64,000 nt of DNA from Dorea sp. AF36-15AT (GTDB lineage Bacteria; Bacillota; Clostridia; Lachnospirales; Lachnospiraceae), in the NCBI RefSeq assembly GCF_003477705.1, contig NZ_QUDV01000007.1, forward strand, positions 98,538 through 162,537, in the 5' to 3' direction. Made by a program: the position numbers and the translations under genes. Below, one piece after another: positions 19,253 through 27,168 of this stretch (position 1 is the first letter of the stretch; each line of letters starts with the position of its first letter). A model generated the notes under the pieces. That model ran no database searches. It was not told where the DNA came from and was given only the letters and a program-made list of their open reading frames with translations.

Positions 19253-20005
19253 TCACTTCATCTCCAGCACGACAGGACAATGATCCGAACCCATCACATC
19301 TGTCAGGATCTTCGCATCTACCAGTCTGTCTTTTAATGCCTCGGATACACAAAAATAGTCAATTCTCCATCCGGCATTCTTTGCTCTGGCACTGAACCGA
19401 TATGACCACCAGGAATAGATGCCCTCTGCATCCGGATAGAAATAACGAAATGTATCGATAAATCCCGCATCCAACAGTTCGCCAAACTTGCCACGTTCTT
19501 CATCGGTAAAGCCTGCATTCTTACGGTTGGTCTTCGGATTCTTGAGGTCGATCTCTCTGTGAGCGACATTAAGATCTCCACAGAACACCACTGGCTTCGT
19601 CTCTTCCAGTTTCTTCAGATACGCCAGAAAATCCTCTTCCCATCTCATACGGTAATCCAGTCTCGCCAGCTCACTCTGTGAATTTGGCGTATACACAGTG
19701 ATAAAATAATAATCTTCAAATTCCAGTGTGATCACTCGGCCTTCCTGGTCATGCTCCTCAATCCCAATGCCATAAGATACACTAAGCGGTTCTTTTTTTG
19801 TAAATATTGCTGTTCCTGAATACCCTTTCTTTACAGCGTAATTCCAGTACTGATGGTACCCCGGCATATCCAGCTCCAGCTGCCCCGCCTGCAGCTTGCT
19901 TTCCTGAATACAGAATACATCCGCATCCAGTTCCTGAAATACATCCACAAATCCCTTTTTCACGCAGGCACGGATTCCATTTACATTCCATGAAACAAAC
20001 TTCAT
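19253..20005 (-). CDS. xth: Exodeoxyribonuclease III (AP endonuclease)
   Basis: A 250-residue EEP-fold nuclease with [27 protein letters not shown] (metal Glu), [15 protein letters not shown] and the C-terminal [11 protein letters not shown] (catalytic Asp-His). It cuts DNA 5' to abasic sites in base excision repair. Its length is typical. It belongs to a minus-strand run truA-xth-isochorismatase with short gaps. Confidence 0.95.
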   Translation of the reverse strand: MKFVSWNVNGIRACVKKGFVDVFQELDADVFCIQESKLQAGQLELDMPGYHQYWNYAVKKGYSGTAIFTKKEPLSVSYGIGIEEHDQEGRVITLEFEDYYFITVYTPNSQSELARLDYRMRWEEDFLAYLKKLEETKPVVFCGDLNVAHREIDLKNPKTNRKNAGFTDEERGKFGELLDAGFIDTFRYFYPDAEGIYSWWSYRFSARAKNAGWRIDYFCVSEALKDRLVDAKILTDVMGSDHCPVVLEMK

Positions 20006-20025
20006 GTCTCATCCTCCATCTGTCT

Positions 20026-20760
20026 TTAGTAATATACTTTTCTGAGGAAAAGTCCTCTGGCCGGTGCAAGAAATCCCGCCATGCTTCTGTCTTTTGCTTC
20101 CAGCACAAGCGGAAGATTCGACGCTTCTCTCTTACCTGCCCCCACTTCGATCAGTGTACCGGTAAGAATTCTTGCCATATGATACATGAATCCCGATCCA
20201 TAATAAGTTATGCGCACTTTATCTCCTGCCCGCACTACCTTGATACTGTAAATCCGTCTTATTGTATCTCTCGTCTCACGGTTATCTGTAAAGCTTGTAA
20301 AATCCTTCGTTCCGATCAGATAATCCGCCGCATCACGCATTGCCTCAATATCCAGCTTGACCGGATAATGGTAACAATACTTCCGGGAAAATACATCAGG
20401 TTTTTCCCGGCAGTCTATATAATATTCATACTTCTTTCCCTTGGCACTCTTTCTGGCGTGGAATCCATTGCGCACCAGTTCCACCCGGATGATACGTATA
20501 TCTTCCGGCAGCGAACGGTTCAATGCATCCTTCAGGTCTTCCACATCGTACAGCTTCGACAGCTTCACGCTGGCCACCTGACCACGTGCATGCACGCCAC
20601 TGTCCGTACGTCCGGAACCGTCTACCTGTACACGGTATCCTACCATACGTCCGATGGTCCATTCCAGGATATGCTGGATCGTATTGTCCGTCATAGCCTG
20701 GCGCTGCCATCCCTGATAACGTGTGCCGTCATAGGAAATGGTCATCTTATATGTTCTCAT
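20026..20760 (-). CDS. truA: tRNA pseudouridine synthase A
   Basis: A 244-residue enzyme with the start IDYDGTRY-like ISYDGTRYQGWQRQ and the catalytic-Asp motif GSGRTDSGVHARGQVA. TruA makes pseudouridine at positions 38-40 of the tRNA anticodon arm. It is usually near ribosomal-protein genes; here it follows nrdR by 12 bases and precedes xth. Confidence 0.95.
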   Translation of the reverse strand: MRTYKMTISYDGTRYQGWQRQAMTDNTIQHILEWTIGRMVGYRVQVDGSGRTDSGVHARGQVASVKLSKLYDVEDLKDALNRSLPEDIRIIRVELVRNGFHARKSAKGKKYEYYIDCREKPDVFSRKYCYHYPVKLDIEAMRDAADYLIGTKDFTSFTDNRETRDTIRRIYSIKVVRAGDKVRITYYGSGFMYHMARILTGTLIEVGAGKREASNLPLVLEAKDRSMAGFLAPARGLFLRKVYY

Positions 20761-20772
20761 ACATTACTCCGT

Positions 20773-21243
20773 CTATTTATCCCCCTTTGAACGATCCAAC
20801 ATCATCTTCTTAATCTCGTCCATAAAGGTGTTCACATCCTTAAACTCTCTGTATACAGAAGCGAAACGTACATATGCCACTTCGTCCAGTTCTTTCAGCT
20901 CATCCATAACGATCTCACCGACATCTGTACTGGAGACCTCTTTTGCTTCCAGATTAAAGATCTTAATCTCAATCCGCTCTACTGCCTTCTGGATCGCCTC
21001 AGCAGATACCGGACGTTTATAGCACGCACGGATAATGCCTCGTTCAATCTTGCTTCTGTTATACTGTTCTCGATTGTTATCTTTCTTAATAATGATAAGC
21101 GGAATCGTCTCTACCTTTTCATAAGTTGTGAAACGTTTTCCACATTCATCGCAGGATCTTCTTCTGCGAATCGCACTGCCATCCTCCGCTGGTCTGGAGT
21201 CAATCACTCTGGTGTCAGGGTGGTTACAATATGGGCACTTCAT
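20773..21243 (-). CDS. nrdR: Transcriptional repressor NrdR
   Basis: A 156-residue protein with a zinc ribbon (MKCPYCNHPDTRVIDSRPAE and RSCDECGKRFTTYE), then an ATP-cone domain (about 49-139) with LIIIKKDNNREQYNRSKIE. NrdR senses ATP/dATP and represses ribonucleotide reductase genes by binding paired 16-bp NrdR boxes. Two such boxes occur upstream of nrdD at 40872-40929 in this window, so its target is visible. It is followed by truA. Confidence 0.96.
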   Translation of the reverse strand: MKCPYCNHPDTRVIDSRPAEDGSAIRRRRSCDECGKRFTTYEKVETIPLIIIKKDNNREQYNRSKIERGIIRACYKRPVSAEAIQKAVERIEIKIFNLEAKEVSSTDVGEIVMDELKELDEVAYVRFASVYREFKDVNTFMDEIKKMMLDRSKGDK

Positions 21244-21276
21244 TATAAGTCTCTCCTCTTCTCAGTCTGCTGTACC

Positions 21277-21522
21277 TCAACACGGTTTCTTCTCATGCAT
21301 TTCTACCAATATAATATCCGGGCCGATCCTTTTGATACACTGAAATGGTATCACAAGCTCTGTATCTTCTCCAAACAGGAAACAGAACCTGCCGCCCTTA
21401 GGCACTATGATTGCTTCGATACAGCCACTGCATTCATCAAATATCAAATCAGTCACATATCCGATCTTACTGCAATCACAGGAATTGATGACTTCCTTTT
21501 TCTGAAATTCACATAGTCGCAT
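21277..21522 (-). CDS. YlmC/YmxH-family PRC-barrel sporulation protein
   Basis: An 81-residue PRC-barrel protein (MRLCEFQKKEVINSCDCSKI, then LIFDECSGCIEAIIVPKGGR). This small family is common in endospore formers and is named for B. subtilis YlmC/YmxH; its biochemical role is not clear. A good AGGTGATC ribosome site precedes the ATG. It is 33 bases upstream of nrdR. Confidence 0.85.
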   Translation of the reverse strand: MRLCEFQKKEVINSCDCSKIGYVTDLIFDECSGCIEAIIVPKGGRFCFLFGEDTELVIPFQCIKRIGPDIILVEMHEKKPC

Positions 21523-21581
21523 ACGATCACCTCTCTACAGTATATGCAGTAAAAAGGTGATCGGCGCATCAGCTTCTTTAA

Positions 21582-22511
21582 TTATCGGATAATAGTTCCT
21601 GTCTTTCCTTTCAACCCTTCCATCAATTTATCGTAAGATGTAATGATGGCTTCTCTTCCTTCCCGCTGCTCGATAAATTCTACCGATGCACGGAACTTCG
21701 GAAGCATGTTGTAGACACCAAAATGTCCCTCTTCCATGTACTGCTTTGCTTCCTCTACGGTAATCTCTCCGAGTTCTTCTTCATTCTCTTTACCCAGATT
21801 GATACATACCTTTTCAACGCTGGTCAGAATGATCAGTTCATCTGCGTCCAGTTCTTCTGCAAGCTTACCCGCTGCCAGGTCTTTTTCAATTACAGCACTG
21901 GCGCCTTTCAGACGGTGATCCTGTTCCAGTACCGGAATACCACCGCCTCCGCATGCGATAACTACCTGATCTGCATTGACCAGGGCCTTAATTGCCTCAA
22001 TCTCAACAATACTGACCGGATTCGGTGCAGATACAACTCTTCGGAATCCCTTACCCGGTTCTTCTACTACATAATTACCTTTCTTACGTTCTGCTGCGGC
22101 ATCCTCCGCCGACATATATCTTCCAAGCACCTTAGTCGGTGTATAAAATGCTTCATCATAAGGATCTACCGTTACCTGTGTCAGGATCGTACTGACAGTA
22201 CGGAAAATGCCTCTGTCCAAAAGCTCTGTGCGGATTGCATTCTGAAGGTCATATCCGATATATCCCTGGCTCATAGCCGAACATACGGACATTGGGGCCT
22301 GTGTGTAATCGGTATGGCTTTTGCCAAACTCATTCAATGCTGTATGGATCATGCCCAGCTGCGGTGCATTACTATGTGTGATCGCTACCTGATATCCTTC
22401 TTCGATCAGATCTGCGATCATGCCTGCTGAGCGCTTAACTGCTTCCTTCTGCTCTGGAAGTGTTGTTCCCAGTGCTCTGTGTCCTAATGCTACAACCACT
22501 TTCTTCTTCAT
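21582..22511 (-). CDS. arcC: Carbamate kinase
   Basis: A 309-residue amino-acid-kinase-fold enzyme with SNAPQLG, the MSQGYIGYDLQNA element, VVSAPNPVSIVE, VIACGGGGIPV and LIILTSVEKVCINLG. It makes ATP from carbamoyl phosphate and ADP, the last step of arginine-deiminase or purine/allantoin fermentation. The usual N-terminal LGGNAL is LGHRALGTTLPEQ here, a variant phosphate loop I associate with clostridial members. No arcA or arcB gene is adjacent, so the source of carbamoyl phosphate is not visible. Confidence 0.9.
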   Translation of the reverse strand: MKKKVVVALGHRALGTTLPEQKEAVKRSAGMIADLIEEGYQVAITHSNAPQLGMIHTALNEFGKSHTDYTQAPMSVCSAMSQGYIGYDLQNAIRTELLDRGIFRTVSTILTQVTVDPYDEAFYTPTKVLGRYMSAEDAAAERKKGNYVVEEPGKGFRRVVSAPNPVSIVEIEAIKALVNADQVVIACGGGGIPVLEQDHRLKGASAVIEKDLAAGKLAEELDADELIILTSVEKVCINLGKENEEELGEITVEEAKQYMEEGHFGVYNMLPKFRASVEFIEQREGREAIITSYDKLMEGLKGKTGTIIR

Positions 22512-22592
22512 CTATCTGTCTCCTTTATCTTCATTAAAATCTATGCATTATGTATGTAGTAATAATAATATCTGCGATTATGAAATGCAAGC

Positions 22593-23390
22593 CTAAAGAT
22601 TCAGCACATCCTGTACGCTATAGAGTCCAGGACCTTTATCTTCCAGATATGCCGCACAGTCGCAGGCTCCTCTTGCAAAACATTCCCAGTTATAGGTGTG
22701 ATGTGTGATCTCCAGGCGTTCACCCATGCATCCGAAAAATACGGTATGGCTGCTCGGAATATTACCGGCTCTCAAAGAATGATATCCAATGGTTCCCTTC
22801 TCTCTCGGCGACTCACCTTCGCGTCCGTATACTGCGATATCAGAAAGCTCTTTGCCCATAGCATGTGCCATAATCTCTCCCATCTCTTTGGAAGTTCCGC
22901 TCGGAGCATCCTTCTTCCACTGATCATGCATTTCCAGAATCTCAATATCTGCATCTTCACCCAGTGTCTTAGTTACCATCTCCAGCAGCTTATTCATAAT
23001 ATTCACAAGCTTGGAAGTGTTCGCTGCATAAAGCATCGGGATTGTCTTCGCTGCTTCTTTAAATCTTGCAAATTCCTCTTCGCTGAAGCCTGTCGTACCA
23101 CATACCAATGCCTTGCCATGCTTCACTGCCAGATCCAATACCTTCAGGGCATTCTCCCTGGTAGAAAAATCTATGATCACATCACAATCATCGATTACAG
23201 CCGCCAGATCATCTACTACCGGGACGCCGAGATTACGTCCGATCAATGCGACCATCCCCAGATCCTGTCCCACATAATCTCTGCCTGCCGGTGCAACCCC
23301 AGCCACCAGCTCCATATCGTCACGTTCAGCTGCCACCTGTGTGATCAGCTTTCCCATCTTACCTCTAGGTCCAATTACTATCACTTTCAT
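22593..23390 (-). CDS. dapB: 4-hydroxy-tetrahydrodipicolinate reductase
   Basis: A 265-residue enzyme of lysine/DAP synthesis with IGPRGKMGKLI (NAD(P)H fold), LVCGTTGFSEEEF and the active-site stretch EMHDQWKKDAPSGTSKEM. The usual pair of histidines (HH) is HD here; the first His and the catalytic Lys are kept. The start is ATG 23390, as AAAGGAG lies 8 bases upstream; three codons earlier there is no site. No other dap gene is adjacent, though a DAP-aminotransferase-like gene occurs at 34480. Confidence 0.92.
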   Translation of the reverse strand: MKVIVIGPRGKMGKLITQVAAERDDMELVAGVAPAGRDYVGQDLGMVALIGRNLGVPVVDDLAAVIDDCDVIIDFSTRENALKVLDLAVKHGKALVCGTTGFSEEEFARFKEAAKTIPMLYAANTSKLVNIMNKLLEMVTKTLGEDADIEILEMHDQWKKDAPSGTSKEMGEIMAHAMGKELSDIAVYGREGESPREKGTIGYHSLRAGNIPSSHTVFFGCMGERLEITHHTYNWECFARGACDCAAYLEDKGPGLYSVQDVLNL

Positions 23391-23504
23391 AATACAGACT
23401 CCTTTCACATTAAATGAAACACCATATCTGGTATCTATCGATTCTCATGCGTTCAGTATAACACAAAAGAGTTGGTTTTGGGCAGTCTGAGACAGACTTT
23501 TTAT

Positions 23505-24725
23505 TTAATAACACTTCTTACAAGGTGCTAATCCCTTTGCTTCTGCCTCCGAACGGGACATCTGTGTTGCCGCATCCGGGTTCATGGTGCCACAATTATT
23601 CCGGCTGTGGTACTTGCTGCCTGTAGCAGATACCCATACCTGATCTTCAGTACCTACATCCTGCGTATCTGCTGTCTGACTCTGTACTGCCTGACTTTGT
23701 GCCGATTCGCTGCTTTCCGCTTTGCTTTCTGATCCCACGGCCTGAGTTCCCTGATCCTCTGCATCTCCCGGCGTGTAATCATTACACGGCTCTGTACTCC
23801 ATGTCAGATTTGTACCATCACTTGTGACTGTAATAGTTCCCTGTTTGTCTGTACGATACACCTGGATATCCATGCTTTCCAGTTTATCCATAGTATCTTT
23901 ATCCGGATGCCCATACTGATTATCCTGTCCACAGCTTATGACTGCATATTCCGGAACTGTCTTCTGCAGAAAATTCCAGGACGTTGCTGTCGCTGATCCA
24001 TGATGTCCCGGGACCAGCACATCACAGTCCAGATCAATCCCAGAATTACACATTGCTGCCTCACTGGATGCTTCCGCATCTCCTGTAAATATAAAGCTGT
24101 TGCTTCCATTTGTCAGCTTGATTGCTACCGAATTATTATTACTTCCATTCGGATCGGTTTCTGCCGGTGCCAGTATCTGGAATGAACCACTTCCAAAGGA
24201 AAATGTAGTTCCGACTTCCGGATGCTCCATTTCCAGTCCCTTCTCGTCCACCGTATTTACAAAAGAAGTATATAATTTACTGTCATGTACATAATCACTG
24301 GATATCACATGATCGACTTCAAATGCATTCAAACAACCAATTAATCCCGCCATGTGATCCGAATCATAATGCGAAGAGATCAGATAATCAATCTTGGATA
24401 CATTCTGCTCCTTCAGATATGAAACCACAAAGCTTGACGTCGAACGGTCACCGCCATCATAGATCATCGTCTGTCCCTCTGACTGTACCAATATCGACAG
24501 ACCTTGTCCTACATCCAGAAAATGTACCGTCATATCCCCTGCTTCGCTGTCATCCACAGACTTGTCTTCTGATGTATCATCCTGAGTTGATGAACTATCG
24601 GTCTCCTTACTTTCTTTTTGATATAGCTTCGTATCAGCTTTATCTGTGCCGCATGCGCCAAGCAGACACATCATAACCAGTGCCAGAATTGAAGCCATAC
24701 ATCTCTTTTTCATTCTGTTTTTCAC
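23505..24725 (-). CDS. ComEC-like metallo-beta-lactamase lipoprotein with C-terminal cysteine motif
   Basis: About 406 residues beginning at GTG 24725 (GGGGAGGA 6 bases upstream). A lipoprotein signal ends in the lipobox LLGAC. An S/D/E-rich linker is followed by a metallo-beta-lactamase domain like the C-terminal domain of ComEC: FLDVGQGLSILV, SHYDSDHMAGLIG, FTGDAEASSEAAM, LVPGHHGSATATSWNFL. After a second linker comes a short module, YHSRNNCGTM through APCKKCY, of the kind fused to secreted nucleases and probably metal-binding. It is likely a cell-surface nuclease or phosphodiesterase acting on DNA. The membrane channel of true ComEC is absent. Confidence 0.85.
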   Translation of the reverse strand: MKNRMKKRCMASILALVMMCLLGACGTDKADTKLYQKESKETDSSSTQDDTSEDKSVDDSEAGDMTVHFLDVGQGLSILVQSEGQTMIYDGGDRSTSSFVVSYLKEQNVSKIDYLISSHYDSDHMAGLIGCLNAFEVDHVISSDYVHDSKLYTSFVNTVDEKGLEMEHPEVGTTFSFGSGSFQILAPAETDPNGSNNNSVAIKLTNGSNSFIFTGDAEASSEAAMCNSGIDLDCDVLVPGHHGSATATSWNFLQKTVPEYAVISCGQDNQYGHPDKDTMDKLESMDIQVYRTDKQGTITVTSDGTNLTWSTEPCNDYTPGDAEDQGTQAVGSESKAESSESAQSQAVQSQTADTQDVGTEDQVWVSATGSKYHSRNNCGTMNPDAATQMSRSEAEAKGLAPCKKCY

Positions 24726-24881
24726 ATCTATTCCTCCCCAAATGAATATATACTGGTGTTTCAGGGTCTTGCATCCACTTATGCGCAGACTCATGTGGAT
24801 TCAGGCCTTTTACCCATTACCATATATTATAACACTTTGACCGAATAGCGGAAATATCACAGATTTTTTTGCATATAAAAA

Positions 24882-24952
24882 AGCAGATAACGGGAGTCGA
24901 ACCCGCCTCTCCGGCTTGGGAAGCCGGCGTTCTACCGATGAACCATATCTGC
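24882..24952 (-). tRNA. tRNA-Gly (anticodon CCC)
   Basis: A 71-nt cloverleaf on the minus strand: acceptor arms GCAGATA / TATCTGC, D arm GGTTCATCGGTAGAAC, anticodon stem CCGGC/GCCGG around loop TTCCCAA (CCC at positions 34-36) and T arm GGTTCGACTCC. There is no encoded CCA; the discriminator is T. It reads GGG glycine codons. Confidence 0.93.
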
Positions 24953-25012
24953 ATGTGCCGTCTGTGCAGCACTTATATTCTTTATGAATTTGTTTGAAAC
25001 TTTATGTCTAAT

Positions 25013-25459
25013 CTATAACCGATCCGAATCCAACACAATCGTGAATGGTCCGTCATTGGTCAGGCTGACTTTCATGTCCGCGCCAAAGCTCCCTTTTTCT
25101 ACTGTCTCTACGGATTCTTTACATTTGGCAATGATGTATTCATACATCTCATTAGCCATATCCGGCTTACCTGCTTCGATGAAGCTTGGACGGTTACCCT
25201 TTTTACAGTTAGCATACAATGTAAACTGTGATATCAGAAGCAGGCTTCCGCCTACCGCATCCAGCGACAGGTTGGTCTTGCCCTCCTCATCTTCAAATAT
25301 ACGCAGACCGATCATCTTCTTGATCATCTTATCTGCAATCTCCTTAGTATCGGAGTCAGCCACTCCGATCAATACCATGAACCCTTTCCCGATCTCACCA
25401 ATCGTCTCTCCGTCTACTTTTACATCTGCATGTGTTACTCTCTGAATTACAAATCTCAT
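25013..25459 (-). CDS. dtd: D-aminoacyl-tRNA deacylase
   Basis: A 148-residue protein with the DTD signature motifs SQFTLYA (about residue 78) and, near the C-terminus, NDGPFT in place of NxGPxT. It removes D-amino acids, and glycine mischarged on tRNA-Ala, from tRNA. The ATG directly follows the stop of the CarD-like gene (TAA-ATG), so the pair forms an operon. The length is standard. Confidence 0.95.
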   Translation of the reverse strand: MRFVIQRVTHADVKVDGETIGEIGKGFMVLIGVADSDTKEIADKMIKKMIGLRIFEDEEGKTNLSLDAVGGSLLLISQFTLYANCKKGNRPSFIEAGKPDMANEMYEYIIAKCKESVETVEKGSFGADMKVSLTNDGPFTIVLDSDRL

Positions 25460-25963
25460 TTACTGAACCTCTATCTTATCTATAATGTAGCCTTCCACCG
25501 CTTTGCGGTCAATACCGAGAGAGATTGCCAGTTCGCCGTAAAGATTGTCCTCCGCAGTGCGCAGGAAACGCTCATCACTTGCTGTAACCTTCTTTCCCTT
25601 CGACAGCCGCAGCTGCTTTCTGGCATACAGAGCCTTGAGTATCTTTACCCATTCTCTGTTGTCACAGGTCTTAAATGCCTGTTTAAATATATCGTCCTTA
25701 CGCTTTTCATTGTCTATCTGAATCGGATCGATCTCTGTCATATGGGCGATCAGATCTTCTGCTTCCTCTTTCGTAATAACCGGACGCATGATAATCTTAT
25801 CACTGTCAGCCGGAACATACAATACGCCTCCGCGAGAATACACCTGAGATAACGTATAATAATCCTTATTGCCTGAAGCCTCTGACAATTTTAGTTTCCC
25901 AATGTCTTCCACTCTGCACACACCATGCTGACCACATACAATATACGTTCCTATCTCAAACAT
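25460..25963 (-). CDS. CarD-family transcriptional regulator
   Basis: A 167-residue protein with an N-terminal CarD/TRCF RNA-polymerase-interacting domain (YIVCGQHGVCRVEDIGKLKL, then YYTLSQVYSRGGVLYVPAD) and a helical C-terminal domain carrying the DNA-contact segment LSLGIDRKAVEGYI. CarD proteins bind the RNA polymerase beta subunit and affect open-complex stability at promoters. It is co-transcribed with dtd. Confidence 0.92.
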   Translation of the reverse strand: MFEIGTYIVCGQHGVCRVEDIGKLKLSEASGNKDYYTLSQVYSRGGVLYVPADSDKIIMRPVITKEEAEDLIAHMTEIDPIQIDNEKRKDDIFKQAFKTCDNREWVKILKALYARKQLRLSKGKKVTASDERFLRTAEDNLYGELAISLGIDRKAVEGYIIDKIEVQ

Positions 25964-26102
25964 TCTAATTCTCCTTTCTGCTATGTTTCGACTGATATCC
26001 TTTCTATATGTCCATTAGTTTCAGACAGGAAATTCCAGTTCCCGCCTTTATATACTATATTAGCAGATTTTTGTTTGTTTTGTAAGAACTTTTTTTCTTT
26101 TT

Positions 26103-27026
26103 TTATATTTCAACGCAATTGTCTATACATTTTCTTTCTGTATTTTTGGTCGGAATCTGTGCAAGTATGATTGCCACAAACATCAACACACAGCCAATTC
26201 CTTCTCTTGCTGTCAGCGTCTGTCCGAGGAGCACCCATCCTGAAAGTACGGAAATGCTGGATTCCAGGCTTAAGATCAATGACGCCACTGCCGGATTCAT
26301 ACCTTTCTGTCCAATGATCTGAACTGTATATGCAACACCACTGGACATAACACCGGCATAAAGGATCGGTCCCGCCGTTTTGATCACTGCATCAAAAGTC
26401 ACGGTTTCCAGTATCAGCATAAATGGTACCGACAGCACACCTACTACCATAAACTGGATACAGGACATTTTCACATTGTCCGTCTTTGGTGCAAAATGGT
26501 CAATAACCAAAATATGCATCGTATATACTACTGCGCACAAAAAGATATAGATATCACCTTTTCCTAATGAGAATCCGTCAGTGATACATAAAAAATACAG
26601 TCCCACCACTGCAAGCGCTACTGCCATCCAGACTTTCCATCCAACTTTCTTCTTTAAAAAAATACCAAATACCGGCACAAGTACAATATAAAAAGCGGTA
26701 ATGAATCCACATTTTCCCACACTGGTATACTGCATACCAATCTGCTGCAGGGTACTTGCCACAAACAGGCACAACCCACAGCAAATCCCTCCGATCCACA
26801 ATACTTTTCTGTCTCTCTGCTGTTCGTTCTGTTCTACTGCTTCTGATCTGCGATTGATTTTATTTAATAAGAAAATGCACGGAAGCAGTGCCAGACTTCC
26901 GACAAAATTACGGATTCCGTTGAAGCCAAACGGTCCGAGATATTCCATGCCTACGCTCTGCGCCACAAACGCAGTTCCCCATATAAATGCTGCTGTGAAT
27001 AATAATACAGCATTCTTTGTCTTCAT
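26103..27026 (-). CDS. DMT-superfamily (EamA) transporter
   Basis: A 307-residue protein with ten hydrophobic helices forming two EamA repeats, beginning LLFTAAFIWGTAFVAQSVGM and with the second-repeat signature ASLILSLESSISVLSGWVLL. The family exports or imports small metabolites, often amino acids or purines. It is divergent from the GH36 gene and has no operon partners, so the substrate is unknown. Confidence 0.88.
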   Translation of the reverse strand: MKTKNAVLLFTAAFIWGTAFVAQSVGMEYLGPFGFNGIRNFVGSLALLPCIFLLNKINRRSEAVEQNEQQRDRKVLWIGGICCGLCLFVASTLQQIGMQYTSVGKCGFITAFYIVLVPVFGIFLKKKVGWKVWMAVALAVVGLYFLCITDGFSLGKGDIYIFLCAVVYTMHILVIDHFAPKTDNVKMSCIQFMVVGVLSVPFMLILETVTFDAVIKTAGPILYAGVMSSGVAYTVQIIGQKGMNPAVASLILSLESSISVLSGWVLLGQTLTAREGIGCVLMFVAIILAQIPTKNTERKCIDNCVEI

Positions 27027-27137
27027 ATCGTCTCATTCCTCCTGTTATTTCTTTAATCCAATGCCATTCGTTCTATCTTACCATATCTGTATAAAAATAC
27101 AAAGTATTACATTCTTTTATTTACATATCAAATCAAG

Positions 27138-27143
27138 TATAAT
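27138..27143 (+). promoter_or_regulatory. Candidate -10 box of the GH36 gene
   Basis: A perfect TATAAT lies 26 bases before the ATG of the alpha-galactosidase. No good -35 box is found 16-18 bases upstream (TTTTAT at 27115), which would fit a promoter that needs an activator. Confidence 0.5.
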
Positions 27144-27168
27144 AAACCTACATATGGAGGACATGCTT

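Noticed and set aside
23460..23505. Terminator for dapB at AGTCTG-AGA-CAGACT
   Set aside because: The T run follows the stem on the plus strand, but both neighbouring genes are on the minus strand, so it does not fit as a terminator for either one.
26701..27168. N-terminal extension of the alpha-galactosidase frame to 26701
   Set aside because: The extension lies over the DMT transporter gene and its upstream region, while GGAGG and ATG at 27169 give a normal GH36 N-terminus.
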